Positions 25,690 to 34,293 are shown, counted from the stretch's first letter. The stretch: DNA of 36,159 nt from Clostridium sp. CAG:411 (GCA_000437275.1 FR899741.1:170189-206347), one strand, 5' to 3'. The notes: generated by a model from the sequence alone, not told the origin. Numbers and translations are program-made.

Positions 25690-26280
25690 TTACTGCTTTT
25701 TGACTTGTCGTAATGCACTTTTAGATCTAACATAATTATAACACCAAATTAAAAAGCCCAAAAAGCAAACTCCCATAAGTCCACCTAAACTATTCAATAA
25801 AATATCATCTACATCAACAGATTTTACAACCATACCACTACATAAATCTAAAAACAATTGTGTTATTTCAATTAACACAGATATCGTCACAATAAAATAC
25901 ATACGATATCTAAATGATTTTTGCTCAAAAATCCACGAAACGGTAATCCCCAATGGCACAAACAAAATGATATTACCAAAAACTTGTCTGATAAAAGTTT
26001 GTAAACCACTATCAATGCACTCTCCAATTGTATGAAAAGGAATAAAATTAAAATGCCTAAACAATTCTGGCACGCTACTATAATTTTCAAACATATAGCT
26101 AGCTATTTTCCCACCAATAGGATAATCAAATACTGTGAAATGCAGAATAAAATAGCATGACCATAATAGGGATAAACATTTGCATATATCTATCTTTTTA
26201 TGTTTCCTTATGATCAAGATGATTACAAGTATTACTAACAAAAAAATGCTTTGATTCATAAAAATACCTGCTCGTACCAT
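25690..26280 (-). CDS. VanZ-family membrane protein (copy 1)
   Basis: 196 residues, about five membrane helices. VanZ-family marks are NIILFVPLG at 103-111, a helix with SVLIEITQLFLD, and DVDDILLNSLGGLMG at 156-170. VanZ proteins are linked to resistance to teicoplanin and related lipoglycopeptides; in accessory peptide clusters they are common without proven function. It begins 3 bp after the preceding VanZ-like gene. Start uncertain: the ATG at 26280 has a distant GGAAG, and another ATG at 26259 has AGG 8 nt before it. A strong terminator follows. Confidence 0.85.
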   Translation of the reverse strand: MVRAGIFMNQSIFLLVILVIILIIRKHKKIDICKCLSLLWSCYFILHFTVFDYPIGGKIASYMFENYSSVPELFRHFNFIPFHTIGECIDSGLQTFIRQVFGNIILFVPLGITVSWIFEQKSFRYRMYFIVTISVLIEITQLFLDLCSGMVVKSVDVDDILLNSLGGLMGVCFLGFLIWCYNYVRSKSALRQVKKQ

Positions 26281-26283
26281 ATC

Positions 26284-26802
26284 TTAATGACACTTCCTTC
26301 TTTTTAAAATTTCGTATACATACACACAACTTCTTCCCAGTACTAAAGAAAACAAGTTCATTGCCGCAACACCTAAATCCCAAGAAAATTGAGTAACTCC
26401 TGAACGAATATTTTCTACATAAATCAAAACAGAAAAACACACTATAGTAAGCATATATAATAAAATCTGTACCAATTTATTTTTGAATAAAGTAGCAATT
26501 AAAATTCCAAATGGAATAAACAAAATAATGTTCCACAATAAAAATTTAATTTTTTCATCATTACCTAAAAATTGCAAACTATGAAATGGGCTACCCCCCA
26601 TAAAACGAATTGGAGTATCATCACTTATCAAATAGAAATGCATCGGATAGAACGTTCCAATAATTGCGAAAATAAGTGAAATATATACTCCTATTACCTC
26701 CATCCAAAATTTACGTTCTTTCTGATTTGCAATTGCCACCATTGCCAAAATAACTAATATCCATGTAGCAGACAGTATAGGTAAATCCATACCTAACTTC
26801 AT
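26284..26802 (-). CDS. VanZ-like membrane protein (copy 2, divergent)
   Basis: 172 residues, about five membrane helices. NIILFIPFG at 91-99 is well kept, but the family's DVDDIxLNxxG motif is worn to SWDLGVAAMNLFS (140-152), so any acid-dependent activity may be lost. Excellent AAGGAGG site. It is the first gene after the repeated promoter element at 26867-26918, with copy 1 following 3 bp later, so both are expressed together. Confidence 0.75.
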   Translation of the reverse strand: MKLGMDLPILSATWILVILAMVAIANQKERKFWMEVIGVYISLIFAIIGTFYPMHFYLISDDTPIRFMGGSPFHSLQFLGNDEKIKFLLWNIILFIPFGILIATLFKNKLVQILLYMLTIVCFSVLIYVENIRSGVTQFSWDLGVAAMNLFSLVLGRSCVYVYEILKRRKCH

Positions 26803-26866
26803 ATGTTACCTCCTTAATAATGTTCTAGTTGTTATAAATTAACTATGATATATGATAAATTTCCGT

Positions 26867-26918
26867 TTTTTAGAAAACGATCTTGTTAATGACAACTTTA
26901 TGATAACCAAAAACACTT
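26867..26918 (-). promoter_or_regulatory. Repeated promoter element, copy 1
   Basis: TTGTCA (26890-26895), 17 bp, TAAAAA (26867-26872). Upstream is a heptamer repeat GTTATCA-N4-GTTGTCA whose second half contains the -35. About 48 bp match the element at 32147-32199 with only about five differences. Inferred target: the LytTR regulator encoded at 33571-34293. Confidence 0.6.
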
Positions 26919-26952
26919 TCTCAGGTCAACCACTTTTTCACTCAAAGGAAGT

Positions 26953-27477
26953 TTATATCATCATCCATATTTTCCTTGGGTATCGTTCCCTTACAACACC
27001 ATAAGAAGTCTTTTGTACTTCGTTCTCATTCTTAAATGAATATTGAAACGTATTACAGAATTCAAAAGGGAGGTTCCATACTTTCCTTTCACCAGGTTCT
27101 AAAACCAAATCCATATCCGATAAATGTTCATTCATCGCAAAAAATAAATCACTAGATATTCCATTCCCGAAGTAATTTTCTCCCTCTATATACCAATCAC
27201 AGGCTGTAATCCTTTTCTTATATTTAGATGTATTCTCCACTTGCATTGTAACGATGCAAACGGACAGTAACTCCATCCCATACTCTTCCTTTATTTGTTC
27301 TTTGTTTAACCACTTTGTTTCCTTCACTTTATAACTGATTTCTTCCTGATCCACATAACATTTTCCCTTTTCTATTTTCACATTATCTGCTTGTGGATAT
27401 TCATGATTCACCCATAGAATGCGAAAAGTAACTGCTACAAACAGGATTGCCACTACAACAAAATATCGAATTTTCAT
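26953..27477 (-). CDS. Membrane-anchored extracellular protein of the ABC operon
   Basis: About 174 residues, not firmly recognised. One N-terminal membrane helix (about 5-23), then an extracellular domain with strand-rich pattern and a middle stretch (LSVCIVTMQVENTSKYKKRITACDWYIEG) like DUF4352/DUF5028-type Ig-like accessory proteins found with peptide ABC transporters. It could be a GTG start at 27483 overlapping the ATPase stop (GTGA), but the ATG at 27477 has GGAG 5 nt upstream. Last gene of the unit; an immunity or chaperone role is a guess. Confidence 0.6.
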   Translation of the reverse strand: MKIRYFVVVAILFVAVTFRILWVNHEYPQADNVKIEKGKCYVDQEEISYKVKETKWLNKEQIKEEYGMELLSVCIVTMQVENTSKYKKRITACDWYIEGENYFGNGISSDLFFAMNEHLSDMDLVLEPGERKVWNLPFEFCNTFQYSFKNENEVQKTSYGVVRERYPRKIWMMI

Positions 27478-27479
27478 TT

Positions 27480-28121
27480 TCACTCCACCTCTAAGGTTAC
27501 CCTTCCCTTTTCAACTTTATAGATTGTATCACAGAGCATGGACAACTCATCCCTATCATGAGAAGCTATGATGATGATCGGTTGATACTCCATCATTTCT
27601 TCTTGTAACAATACATTCAATTTACCTATACTTTCTGTATCCAATGCATTTGTAGGCTCGTCCAACAAGATAAGTTTAGGATGTTCCATTATAGCCGCAA
27701 CAATCCCTAATTTTTGTTTCATTCCTAATGAATACTTTTTCACCTTTTTCTTGCTGTAAGGATCTAACCCTAGAGCCTCCATGGTATTTTTAATCTCTTC
27801 TTCTCCTATTTCATTTCTTATTTCTGCCAATGTCATAAGATTTCTCATAGCTGTATCATTTTCCATAAAACCTGGATTTTCTAGCAAAGCCCCAACACTT
27901 TCTGGAAATTCCATATCCCTCCCTAACAATTTATCATCTAGCCATATTTCTCCTTCCCCCAAATGAATCAGACCACAAATTGCTCGCATTAACATGGTCT
28001 TTCCAGAACCATTTTTCCCTCTCAATCCATAAATATGACCAGATTCAAACTGAATATTTACATTATCAATTACCATTTCATATCCTATTTTTCTCGAAGC
28101 ATTTACCAATCTTATCTGCAT
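27480..28121 (-). CDS. ABC transporter ATP-binding protein, lantibiotic-immunity type
   Basis: 213 residues, a single ATPase domain. Walker A GLRGKNGSGKT (33-42), signature YSLGMKQKLG (130-139), Walker B LILLDEPTNALD (150-161), H-loop ASHD. The SLGM(K)Q form of the signature is typical of ABC-2-type exporters such as the LanFEG immunity pumps. It follows three membrane-subunit genes with short gaps, so it powers that transporter. AAAGGAGAGG site before the ATG. Confidence 0.92.
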   Translation of the reverse strand: MQIRLVNASRKIGYEMVIDNVNIQFESGHIYGLRGKNGSGKTMLMRAICGLIHLGEGEIWLDDKLLGRDMEFPESVGALLENPGFMENDTAMRNLMTLAEIRNEIGEEEIKNTMEALGLDPYSKKKVKKYSLGMKQKLGIVAAIMEHPKLILLDEPTNALDTESIGKLNVLLQEEMMEYQPIIIIASHDRDELSMLCDTIYKVEKGRVTLEVE

Positions 28122-28135
28122 CTATTTCCTCTCCT

Positions 28136-28951
28136 TTAACTAAGCAATTCTATCCCTTTTACTATTTTTTTCCCATACCATATAAAAATCAAACTCCATG
28201 CCAACGATATTGCCAAGCCTGTGCCTGCTCGCAAGAAATATTGACTAATATCATTCCAACGACAAAGAATCGAATATTCGCCTGGCAAGATTGGTAAGTA
28301 CCAATATACTTCAGCAACAATAACTACTAGTCCTATAATCATCGCAAAAAGCTCATTGTACTTCATTGATATCACAGTTCCAAACAATGCAATAGGAATA
28401 GAAGTGACCACTGGAATAACCAAAATAATAAAAAGTTGTTGTATTTCGCTCATTAACTGTAGGTTTTCCCCTACCAACAAATATTTCGTAGTATAAAATT
28501 TTCCTTCTCTAAAGAAACTTGCAAAACAAGCAGATATTACTACGATTCCATAATAAAACAACAGTTCAAACACACACCATACACATTTGCTGTTCCACCA
28601 GACTTCACGATTCTTCATACGAATGAGATGCTGATATCCATGTACCTCAAAATCTTTCTTGGGATAAAAAATTATACTTACTAAACAACCTACTTGAAGA
28701 ATAAACCAATAGAACGGCATGTTAAAATTTACTTGAGCCTCTCTTTTGAGTACTCTTTGTCCTTTCATTAGATATGCCAACACATCTATTCCAGTGATAT
28801 CCCGCCCTACACTTTGAGCAGCCCCAACATGATTAGCCGCTAATATGGAACATATCATCAAAAAACTTATGGCTAGAATCATATGAATTTTCCATCTTTT
28901 TATTATGCCCATTCGTAAATCATACTTTAGCTGTTTACTAATTCCCTTCAT
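28136..28951 (-). CDS. ABC transporter membrane subunit (permease C)
   Basis: 271 residues with about six membrane helices, no recognised motif beyond ABC-2-type topology. Its ATG follows the TGA of the preceding permease gene with no gap, and the ATPase gene comes 14 bp later. Together with the two upstream permeases it forms a heteromeric transporter resembling LanE/LanG-type peptide exporters or bacitracin-like pumps. Substrate unknown. Confidence 0.75.
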   Translation of the reverse strand: MKGISKQLKYDLRMGIIKRWKIHMILAISFLMICSILAANHVGAAQSVGRDITGIDVLAYLMKGQRVLKREAQVNFNMPFYWFILQVGCLVSIIFYPKKDFEVHGYQHLIRMKNREVWWNSKCVWCVFELLFYYGIVVISACFASFFREGKFYTTKYLLVGENLQLMSEIQQLFIILVIPVVTSIPIALFGTVISMKYNELFAMIIGLVVIVAEVYWYLPILPGEYSILCRWNDISQYFLRAGTGLAISLAWSLIFIWYGKKIVKGIELLS

Positions 28952-29671
28952 TCAAAAAAACTCCTTTTTTCTTAAAATGTAAAGATATAACCCAGTAATT
29001 ACCATAAATATTACACACAAATATATTGCAAGCTTAAATTTTTCACTGTTAAAGGCAAAAAAATTATAATCTACTTTGCACCACCTTGTAATTAACTGAA
29101 CTTTTGGAAATACAGATTCACAAACTAACCCTATAATTATTATGATGTTCCCTAGCAAAAGAGAATTGGTATACCAAAAACATAGGTTAATGACATTTCC
29201 TATTATGGTCAACCTCACTATACCAATCATTGCCACAACTAATAGCAATTCGCCTCCTGATAAACTTGTAGTCTGTAAGGTATTTGCATAATACATACTT
29301 TTTCTGCTGCTCCAATCAAGCAAACGTAAATCATGATTTATCAACAAACAGATACCTAAAAAAATAAATTGAAACCAAACTGCGCATTCTAGTATTTTCA
29401 ATTGTTGCTCATAAAGTATTTGTTTCTTTTTTCTTTTTCGCAAAATTCGGTTTACAGAAAAATCATTTCGAAAGAAGCAGTAATATACAATAAAATATGG
29501 AAGCCAAAAAATCATCATGTATTGTCTTGGATTCATTCCAAATATGATACGATCCATTCCACATCCAACAATTCCATTTGTAAAACCCTTAATAAGTATA
29601 TATATCATACAAGAAAAATATAGAAATGCCGGAAATAGCCCCCTTCGCTCTATCTTAAATTGTTTACTCAT
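28952..29671 (-). CDS. ABC transporter membrane subunit (permease B)
   Basis: 239 residues, about six membrane helices. Not similar at a glance to the permeases on either side. The start overlaps the stop of the upstream gene by 8 nt and the stop touches the next ATG, so all three are coupled. Inferred ABC-2-type subunit from context and topology. Confidence 0.7.
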   Translation of the reverse strand: MSKQFKIERRGLFPAFLYFSCMIYILIKGFTNGIVGCGMDRIIFGMNPRQYMMIFWLPYFIVYYCFFRNDFSVNRILRKRKKKQILYEQQLKILECAVWFQFIFLGICLLINHDLRLLDWSSRKSMYYANTLQTTSLSGGELLLVVAMIGIVRLTIIGNVINLCFWYTNSLLLGNIIIIIGLVCESVFPKVQLITRWCKVDYNFFAFNSEKFKLAIYLCVIFMVITGLYLYILRKKEFF

Positions 29672-30458
29672 ATCTTATTGCCTTTCTAAAGTAAATTACT
29701 CCTATTATCAAAAATACAATTGCCCCAAGTATCAATTCATTTGCCATGCAAACACCAGTTGCTGGATTTAAAAATGAATTTGGTGCTCTCCAGGATACAG
29801 GCAAAAATATGCAATCTAAAGAATATAAAAAATAGTATAGAGCAAATGGTGTAATACTTGCTACGATTGCATATTGCGTATAAAAACTAGAAGGCAATAC
29901 AATAGTTGCAAATCCGCCAGCAAATATAAATATAATGAACAACATTAACATTACATACAAAAAAGGATGTGAAAAGAATAAAGAATAGCCAACCGCACTT
30001 ATATTCGGTTCATAGGACATAATCAATTCAGGTTTAATAGCTGGAAACTTCATAGCTGTCAGTATTATACTTATAATTAAAGGAATTATCACACTGAAGC
30101 CTCCTACGACAAATGTTACCACATACCTTGCTAACAAATATTGTCTTTTTTGTCCTCTTAGATAAAAATGAATATAATATTGACTTTTCAAATCTTTACA
30201 ATAAATCGCCCCTACTGGCAATGCTGAAAGTAACGGCAATATCATAAAAAACACATAATTCTGAATGGGATACCCATTTCCTCCCAACCATCGATAATAA
30301 AAAGATTCCACACAATTAAAATCATCTATTATCATGGAGATTGGCCAAACAAAAGTAATTTGGTGCCAAATTACAATTCCAATTCCTATTGCCAATGAAA
30401 GTAACATTCCTTTGTTACAAAAGGCTCTTCGAAATTCATTTTTCCATACACTATTCAA
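29664..30458 (-). CDS. ABC transporter membrane subunit (permease A)
   Basis: 264 residues, about six membrane helices. The opening NSVWKNEFRRAFCNKGMLLSLAIG is typical of ABC-2 permeases (short amphipathic helix, then first membrane helix). The start is a TTG codon with GAGGTGG 9 nt upstream; no earlier ATG is in frame. It follows the membrane-anchored protein gene by 16 bp. Confidence 0.75.
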   Translation of the reverse strand: MNSVWKNEFRRAFCNKGMLLSLAIGIGIVIWHQITFVWPISMIIDDFNCVESFYYRWLGGNGYPIQNYVFFMILPLLSALPVGAIYCKDLKSQYYIHFYLRGQKRQYLLARYVVTFVVGGFSVIIPLIISIILTAMKFPAIKPELIMSYEPNISAVGYSLFFSHPFLYVMLMLFIIFIFAGGFATIVLPSSFYTQYAIVASITPFALYYFLYSLDCIFLPVSWRAPNSFLNPATGVCMANELILGAIVFLIIGVIYFRKAIRYE

Positions 30459-30474
30459 ACTCTATCACCACCTC

Positions 30475-31245
30475 TTAATTCTCTCCTCTTCCTATCGGTA
30501 TTTTTACATAACAAGTGTCTGCAACACTTTGCGCCATTACTCCAGAATTGTCTATTTTAAGGACCATTCCACATTTTTTAGTTAATAGTTCATCAGGCAC
30601 AATATACATAAGACCTGTTTTTAAATTCTTACCCTTCTCCAAATCATATATATAAAAGTTCTTTAAACGTTGATTACGCTTAGTTTTCATTCCAGCAATT
30701 TCTAATCCGTCCTTTAGCTTTGCATCTTCTCCAAAGCATAATATATTTATATTATTAATTCCTACAGAATCTTTTTGTTCTTTTCTATTTTCAATCAATA
30801 CAGGGAGTATCACATAAGAATACTCATTTGTAATTGTACTGTTTTCATCTATTTTATGATTTCCATAATCCACCGCCAATACATATCCCTTAGGCAATTT
30901 CTTTGATACCTTTGCTTCGCCAAAATTATAAATAAATCCATCGTTTTCAATTGTATTTTTCATACTTAATAGTGGAATCTGCTCATTGTGTTCCAAGTAT
31001 GAACAATCACCTGTTATTATTTCTTGCAATACCCCCTTCCAATAATCATCTGTCGCACAGTTCTCTCTATCTTCTTTTTTTGGCTCATAAACTTCGTCTT
31101 GCTCCTGTATACTATCAACTTTTGGGCTCATTTCAATATTCTTTTGTCCATGATTTAACAATTCATCTTTTGTTAAGATTAATACACTTAATACACTCAA
31201 AAACAAAATACCTACTATTAGCCCATAATGTTTTTTCTGTTTCAT
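30475..31245 (-). CDS. Membrane-anchored extracellular protein, unknown function
   Basis: About 256 residues. One membrane helix (about 8-26), a charged linker and an extracellular domain of about 190 residues with no motif I recognise. Start set at 31245: GAGGTGG lies just before it, and a 12-bp hairpin sits immediately upstream. It is the first gene after the secreted-protein gene and precedes the three permeases, so a role in transport or self-protection is possible. C-terminal part is strand-rich (CGMVLKIDNSGVMAQSV). Confidence 0.65.
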   Translation of the reverse strand: MKQKKHYGLIVGILFLSVLSVLILTKDELLNHGQKNIEMSPKVDSIQEQDEVYEPKKEDRENCATDDYWKGVLQEIITGDCSYLEHNEQIPLLSMKNTIENDGFIYNFGEAKVSKKLPKGYVLAVDYGNHKIDENSTITNEYSYVILPVLIENRKEQKDSVGINNINILCFGEDAKLKDGLEIAGMKTKRNQRLKNFYIYDLEKGKNLKTGLMYIVPDELLTKKCGMVLKIDNSGVMAQSVADTCYVKIPIGRGEN

Positions 31246-31263
31246 AATCCACCTCATGCCCAA

Positions 31264-31292
31264 GAAAACAAGTGTACTAGACACTTGTTTTC
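31264..31292 (-). terminator. Hairpin between secreted-protein gene and transport genes
   Basis: A perfect 12-bp stem (GAAAACAAGTGT and complement) with a 5-nt loop; the 3' arm ends in TTTTC on the minus strand. The U-run is weak, so it may be a partial terminator or an mRNA stabiliser for the upstream gene. Confidence 0.65.
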
Positions 31293-31323
31293 TCTCACTT
31301 TTATCTATTTTTCTAACTGTTTT

Positions 31324-31776
31324 TTATTTTCCGCTACAGTTATCCGGACTCCAAACGCCTCTCATCGTATGTGCTAAATGATCCGTTGTGGATAACAATA
31401 AATAAGTTGTTTTATATTTTTTTGAATTATTGGTAAAATACTTTGATTTTCCAGCTGCAACTTGATATACGTTGGTTGAATAGTCGTAATCAAAAGCATC
31501 GCCATAAGAACCAGCTCTCACCCCAGTTTTAGCAGCACCACATACATTCAATTTGCATGGGTTCGATGCTCCGCATTTAACATAACTCTTTGAATTATCC
31601 GTTTTGTTTCTTGCCTTTGTCGCTACATCACTTCCGTCTCCATTATAATAAAAATCAAACTTTGTATCCTTCCATTCATTTGCACTTGCAACTTGACCCG
31701 TTGTCGCCACCATTCCAGTAACTGATACTCCAATAAAAAAACACTTTAATAACTTGCTAAATTTATGCTGTCTCAT
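31324..31776 (-). CDS. Secreted cysteine-containing protein, DUF2712-like; possible bacteriocin-type effector
   Basis: 150 residues. A Sec signal peptide ends at about ASA (30-32), giving a mature protein of about 118 residues with four Cys (KCGASNPC, VCG, NC), enough for two disulfides. The FDFYYNGDG..ATKARNKTDNS pattern resembles DUF2712 proteins of Firmicutes, which occur beside peptide ABC transporters; the link is by memory of the pattern and not certain. AAAGGAG site before the ATG. First gene after the repeated promoter element, with a leader of about 370 nt, followed by a hairpin and then ABC genes. Activity (toxin, signal or other) is not shown by sequence. Confidence 0.65.
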   Translation of the reverse strand: MRQHKFSKLLKCFFIGVSVTGMVATTGQVASANEWKDTKFDFYYNGDGSDVATKARNKTDNSKSYVKCGASNPCKLNVCGAAKTGVRAGSYGDAFDYDYSTNVYQVAAGKSKYFTNNSKKYKTTYLLLSTTDHLAHTMRGVWSPDNCSGK

Positions 31777-32292
31777 TCTAACATTCTCCTTTTGCTATTT
31801 TTTCTTAAAAATGGTTGTACTTCCTAACTCTACAATCATAGAAATTACAAGTACTATGTTACCCTAAACAATCTCTTCTGGAAATTTTAAAACGTATAAT
31901 CCCCACAAAAACCACTTTCCAATATCCAAATCATAATAGCTCTTTTCTGTATATCAGACGTTCTACTCCATCTTAATCACTTATTTCAATTTTGAGCTGG
32001 TGCAAATAAAAACACAATTATCCCAGATATCATCCAAAAATCTAATACAATTGCCATGGGAATTTTGCAATAACTAATCACACTAAGCATAAGTGTATTT
32101 TAATCAATTGTCATTATGTAGAATCCCTTTATACTTTTTGTATGATACTTTAGAAAGCGGTCTTGTTAGTGACAACTTTATGATAGCAAAAAAACACCCC
32201 CAAATTTTCGAGTTGTAAAAAAACATATAGATTTTTGTAAAAATTTAAAGTTTTTTGGACAAAAAATACTCCTGCCATAACAACAGAAGTAT
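31777..32292. other. 516-bp intergenic region: long leader, small ORF and repeated promoter
   Basis: Contains, from right to left, the terminator of the kinase gene, an AT-rich stretch, the repeated promoter element copy 2, and an apparent 5' leader of about 370 nt for the secreted-protein gene. Within the leader a 34-codon minus-strand frame (31986-32090) encodes a hydrophobic peptide (ends in IIVFLFAPAQN) but has no ribosome site. No riboswitch or RNA gene is recognised. Confidence 0.5.
32147..32199 (-). promoter_or_regulatory. Repeated promoter element, copy 2
   Basis: TTGTCA (32170-32175), 17 bp, TAAAGT (32147-32152), with GCTATCA-N4-GTTGTCA overlapping the -35. Nearly the same as 26867-26918. 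Drives the secreted-protein/ABC unit; probable target of the adjacent LytTR regulator (inference). Confidence 0.6.
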
Positions 32293-32293
32293 T
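32261..32293 (-). terminator. Terminator of the regulator-kinase operon
   Basis: A 10-bp stem with one G-T pair (AATACTTCTG/CAGGAGTATT), 9-nt loop, followed by a T-run. It overlaps the kinase stop codon. Confidence 0.85.
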
Positions 32294-33570
32294 TACAAAT
32301 AAAACATAATATCTACAATAAATTCCTTACCTTCAGATAAAATTTCTATTGTTCCATTATATTTATCTACCGTAGATTTTATACTCTTTATTCCAATTCC
32401 ATGTAATGTCTTGTCTTTTTTTCTTGTAACAATCTTCCCTCCATCTTTATTTAGAATTTGATCATAGCTATTTTTGATTCTTATAATAATACAACCTGCC
32501 TCATACTTCATAAACAGTTTTATATATTTCGTAGTCTTTACTCTCTCACATGCTTCTATGGCATTATCCAAAAGATTTCCAAGGATTACTACCATATCAT
32601 CTGTATTTACCTCTATGGATGCAGGCAAAACCACATTACAGGCTACCTCAATTCCCATTTCTTTCGTATCCTGAAGTTTACTATTCACAATGCTATCAAT
32701 AATGAGGTTTCCAGTGTTTGAAAATGTCTCTTGCTCCTTTGCCCTTTTCTCAAAATCCGAGAGATACCTTTTTAGTTCTGCCATATTTTCGCTTTCTGCA
32801 AGCTCTCTTAATATCTGCATCCTATTCTTTAAGTCATGGCGAAATTGTCTTTGCAATTCCTGTTTTTGCTGAATGATCATTGCCTCCTTTTGGTAATATT
32901 CCTTTTCCTTTTCAATAAGACACGCTTGTTCTTTGCTTGCAAACAGCTCTACTAGGCAATCCTGCAAATAAATCAACAGATATACTGTAATTTCAGCTGC
33001 AAATAAGACGGCAGTTTCTATGACAATACCTTCTTGCTTTCGAACACCTAAAAATAAAAGTTCTGAAATTATGGTTGAAAATACAATCACCTCTAAAACA
33101 ACTACCTTTCTAGATAGTGTATTCGCTCCTTCCTTCACTATTATTTTTTGAATTAGCATTACAACAATCAAAAAAACAATTCGGCTTAAGAATAATGCAA
33201 TACATTCTCCATTGGAGGCCTTTTTAAACAAATCAAAATTTTCTATCGAAATAGGCAAGGCTATTATCATCTCTGATAGAGCCAAAAGCATATTTATACC
33301 TACTGTAACACCTATTTTTTTCCATATATTCGACTCAAAGCAACATGTAAGCGTAAAACTCAACAAAATACTAGTGATAAGATTAATCCATACGTATGGT
33401 GTGTAATAATCTATCAAAAGAGTAATAATCACCTCAACGGACATGGTTGCATATAATACTCTTTTGTCATACAACTTGCCACGAAACAAAGTTTTTAACA
33501 ATCGAACCATTAAGTATATATCAAAAATATTTACTGCAAGCCTATTGCAAAACTGGAGTATTTCTATCAT
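32293..33570 (-). CDS. AgrC-like GHKL sensor histidine kinase
   Basis: 425 residues. About six membrane helices in residues 1-205, a coiled linker, then a GHKL module: phospho-His in FRHDLKNRM (244-250), N-box ILGNLLDNAIEAC (329-341) and G-box HGIGIKSI (390-397). This is the layout of peptide-sensing kinases such as AgrC and those of bacteriocin loci. The ATG directly follows the TAA of the LytTR regulator gene. No agrB or agrD is in the window, so the inducer is unknown; the secreted protein next door is a candidate. Confidence 0.93.
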   Translation of the reverse strand: MIEILQFCNRLAVNIFDIYLMVRLLKTLFRGKLYDKRVLYATMSVEVIITLLIDYYTPYVWINLITSILLSFTLTCCFESNIWKKIGVTVGINMLLALSEMIIALPISIENFDLFKKASNGECIALFLSRIVFLIVVMLIQKIIVKEGANTLSRKVVVLEVIVFSTIISELLFLGVRKQEGIVIETAVLFAAEITVYLLIYLQDCLVELFASKEQACLIEKEKEYYQKEAMIIQQKQELQRQFRHDLKNRMQILRELAESENMAELKRYLSDFEKRAKEQETFSNTGNLIIDSIVNSKLQDTKEMGIEVACNVVLPASIEVNTDDMVVILGNLLDNAIEACERVKTTKYIKLFMKYEAGCIIIRIKNSYDQILNKDGGKIVTRKKDKTLHGIGIKSIKSTVDKYNGTIEILSEGKEFIVDIMFYL

Positions 33571-34293
33571 TTAATACATCTCTTCCTTTTTAATATCTAT
33601 AAACTGTTTCCTTATAGTAGAACGTCTGGACTGGCTAATTGGGACCACCGTTCCATCATATAAAACAACCTGTTCATACTCTATCTTCTTAACACACTGA
33701 TAATTCACAAGGAACGATTTATGTACATATAAAAATTGTTTTCCCTTTAACTGACTATAAATTATCTCTAATGAACCATAAAACTCTTCCTCATTTTGCC
33801 TTCCATGAAGCGTAACTTTTCTTGCTCTACTAGAAAAATATTTTATTTCAGATAAATCTACTTGGTATATGTCAGATCCAATTTTATATTGGAATTTTTC
33901 TGTCTTCTGGCTAGAAAGAATTAGAAATTTATCTAGCACCTTCTTTACTTCTGTTTCAGTAATTGGCTTTACCAAAAAATTAATAGGCCGATATTCAAAA
34001 AGATCCATTGCATACCCTGTATTTCCTGATATATATGCTATTTGAACTACCTCATCACCAATTGTTTCTCTTATGTGTTTTCCAACCTCAACACCATTTT
34101 TCCCTTTATATTCAATGTCAAGAAAAATCAAATCAAACTTTCCCTTTTCATAATTTTCACAAATCATATCACCTTTATCAAAACACTCAATGTCACACTC
34201 AATTCCATACTCATTCTCTATTTGTTTCAAGTAATCCTCCATTGCAAACTGAATCTTTATATCATCATCACATATTGCAATCTTTATATGCAT
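33571..34293 (-). CDS. LytTR-family response regulator (AgrA-like)
   Basis: 240 residues. Receiver domain with acidic CDDD at 8-11, phospho-Asp59 (LIFLDIEYKGKNG) and Lys in FLVKPIT; LytTR DNA-binding domain about 135-235 (EIKYFSSRARKVTLHG, FLYVHKSFLVNYQCVKKI, VVPISQSRRSTIRKQF). GGAGG lies 10 nt before the ATG. LytTR proteins bind short direct repeats upstream of -35; the GTTATCA/GTTGTCA pairs in the two repeated promoters are good candidates. Confidence 0.94.
   Translation of the reverse strand: MHIKIAICDDDIKIQFAMEDYLKQIENEYGIECDIECFDKGDMICENYEKGKFDLIFLDIEYKGKNGVEVGKHIRETIGDEVVQIAYISGNTGYAMDLFEYRPINFLVKPITETEVKKVLDKFLILSSQKTEKFQYKIGSDIYQVDLSEIKYFSSRARKVTLHGRQNEEEFYGSLEIIYSQLKGKQFLYVHKSFLVNYQCVKKIEYEQVVLYDGTVVPISQSRRSTIRKQFIDIKKEEMY

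Noticed and set aside
25887..26440. Two extra minus-strand frames (67 and 80 codons) inside the VanZ genes
   Set aside because: Both lie within well-supported VanZ-family genes in another frame and show no protein-family features.
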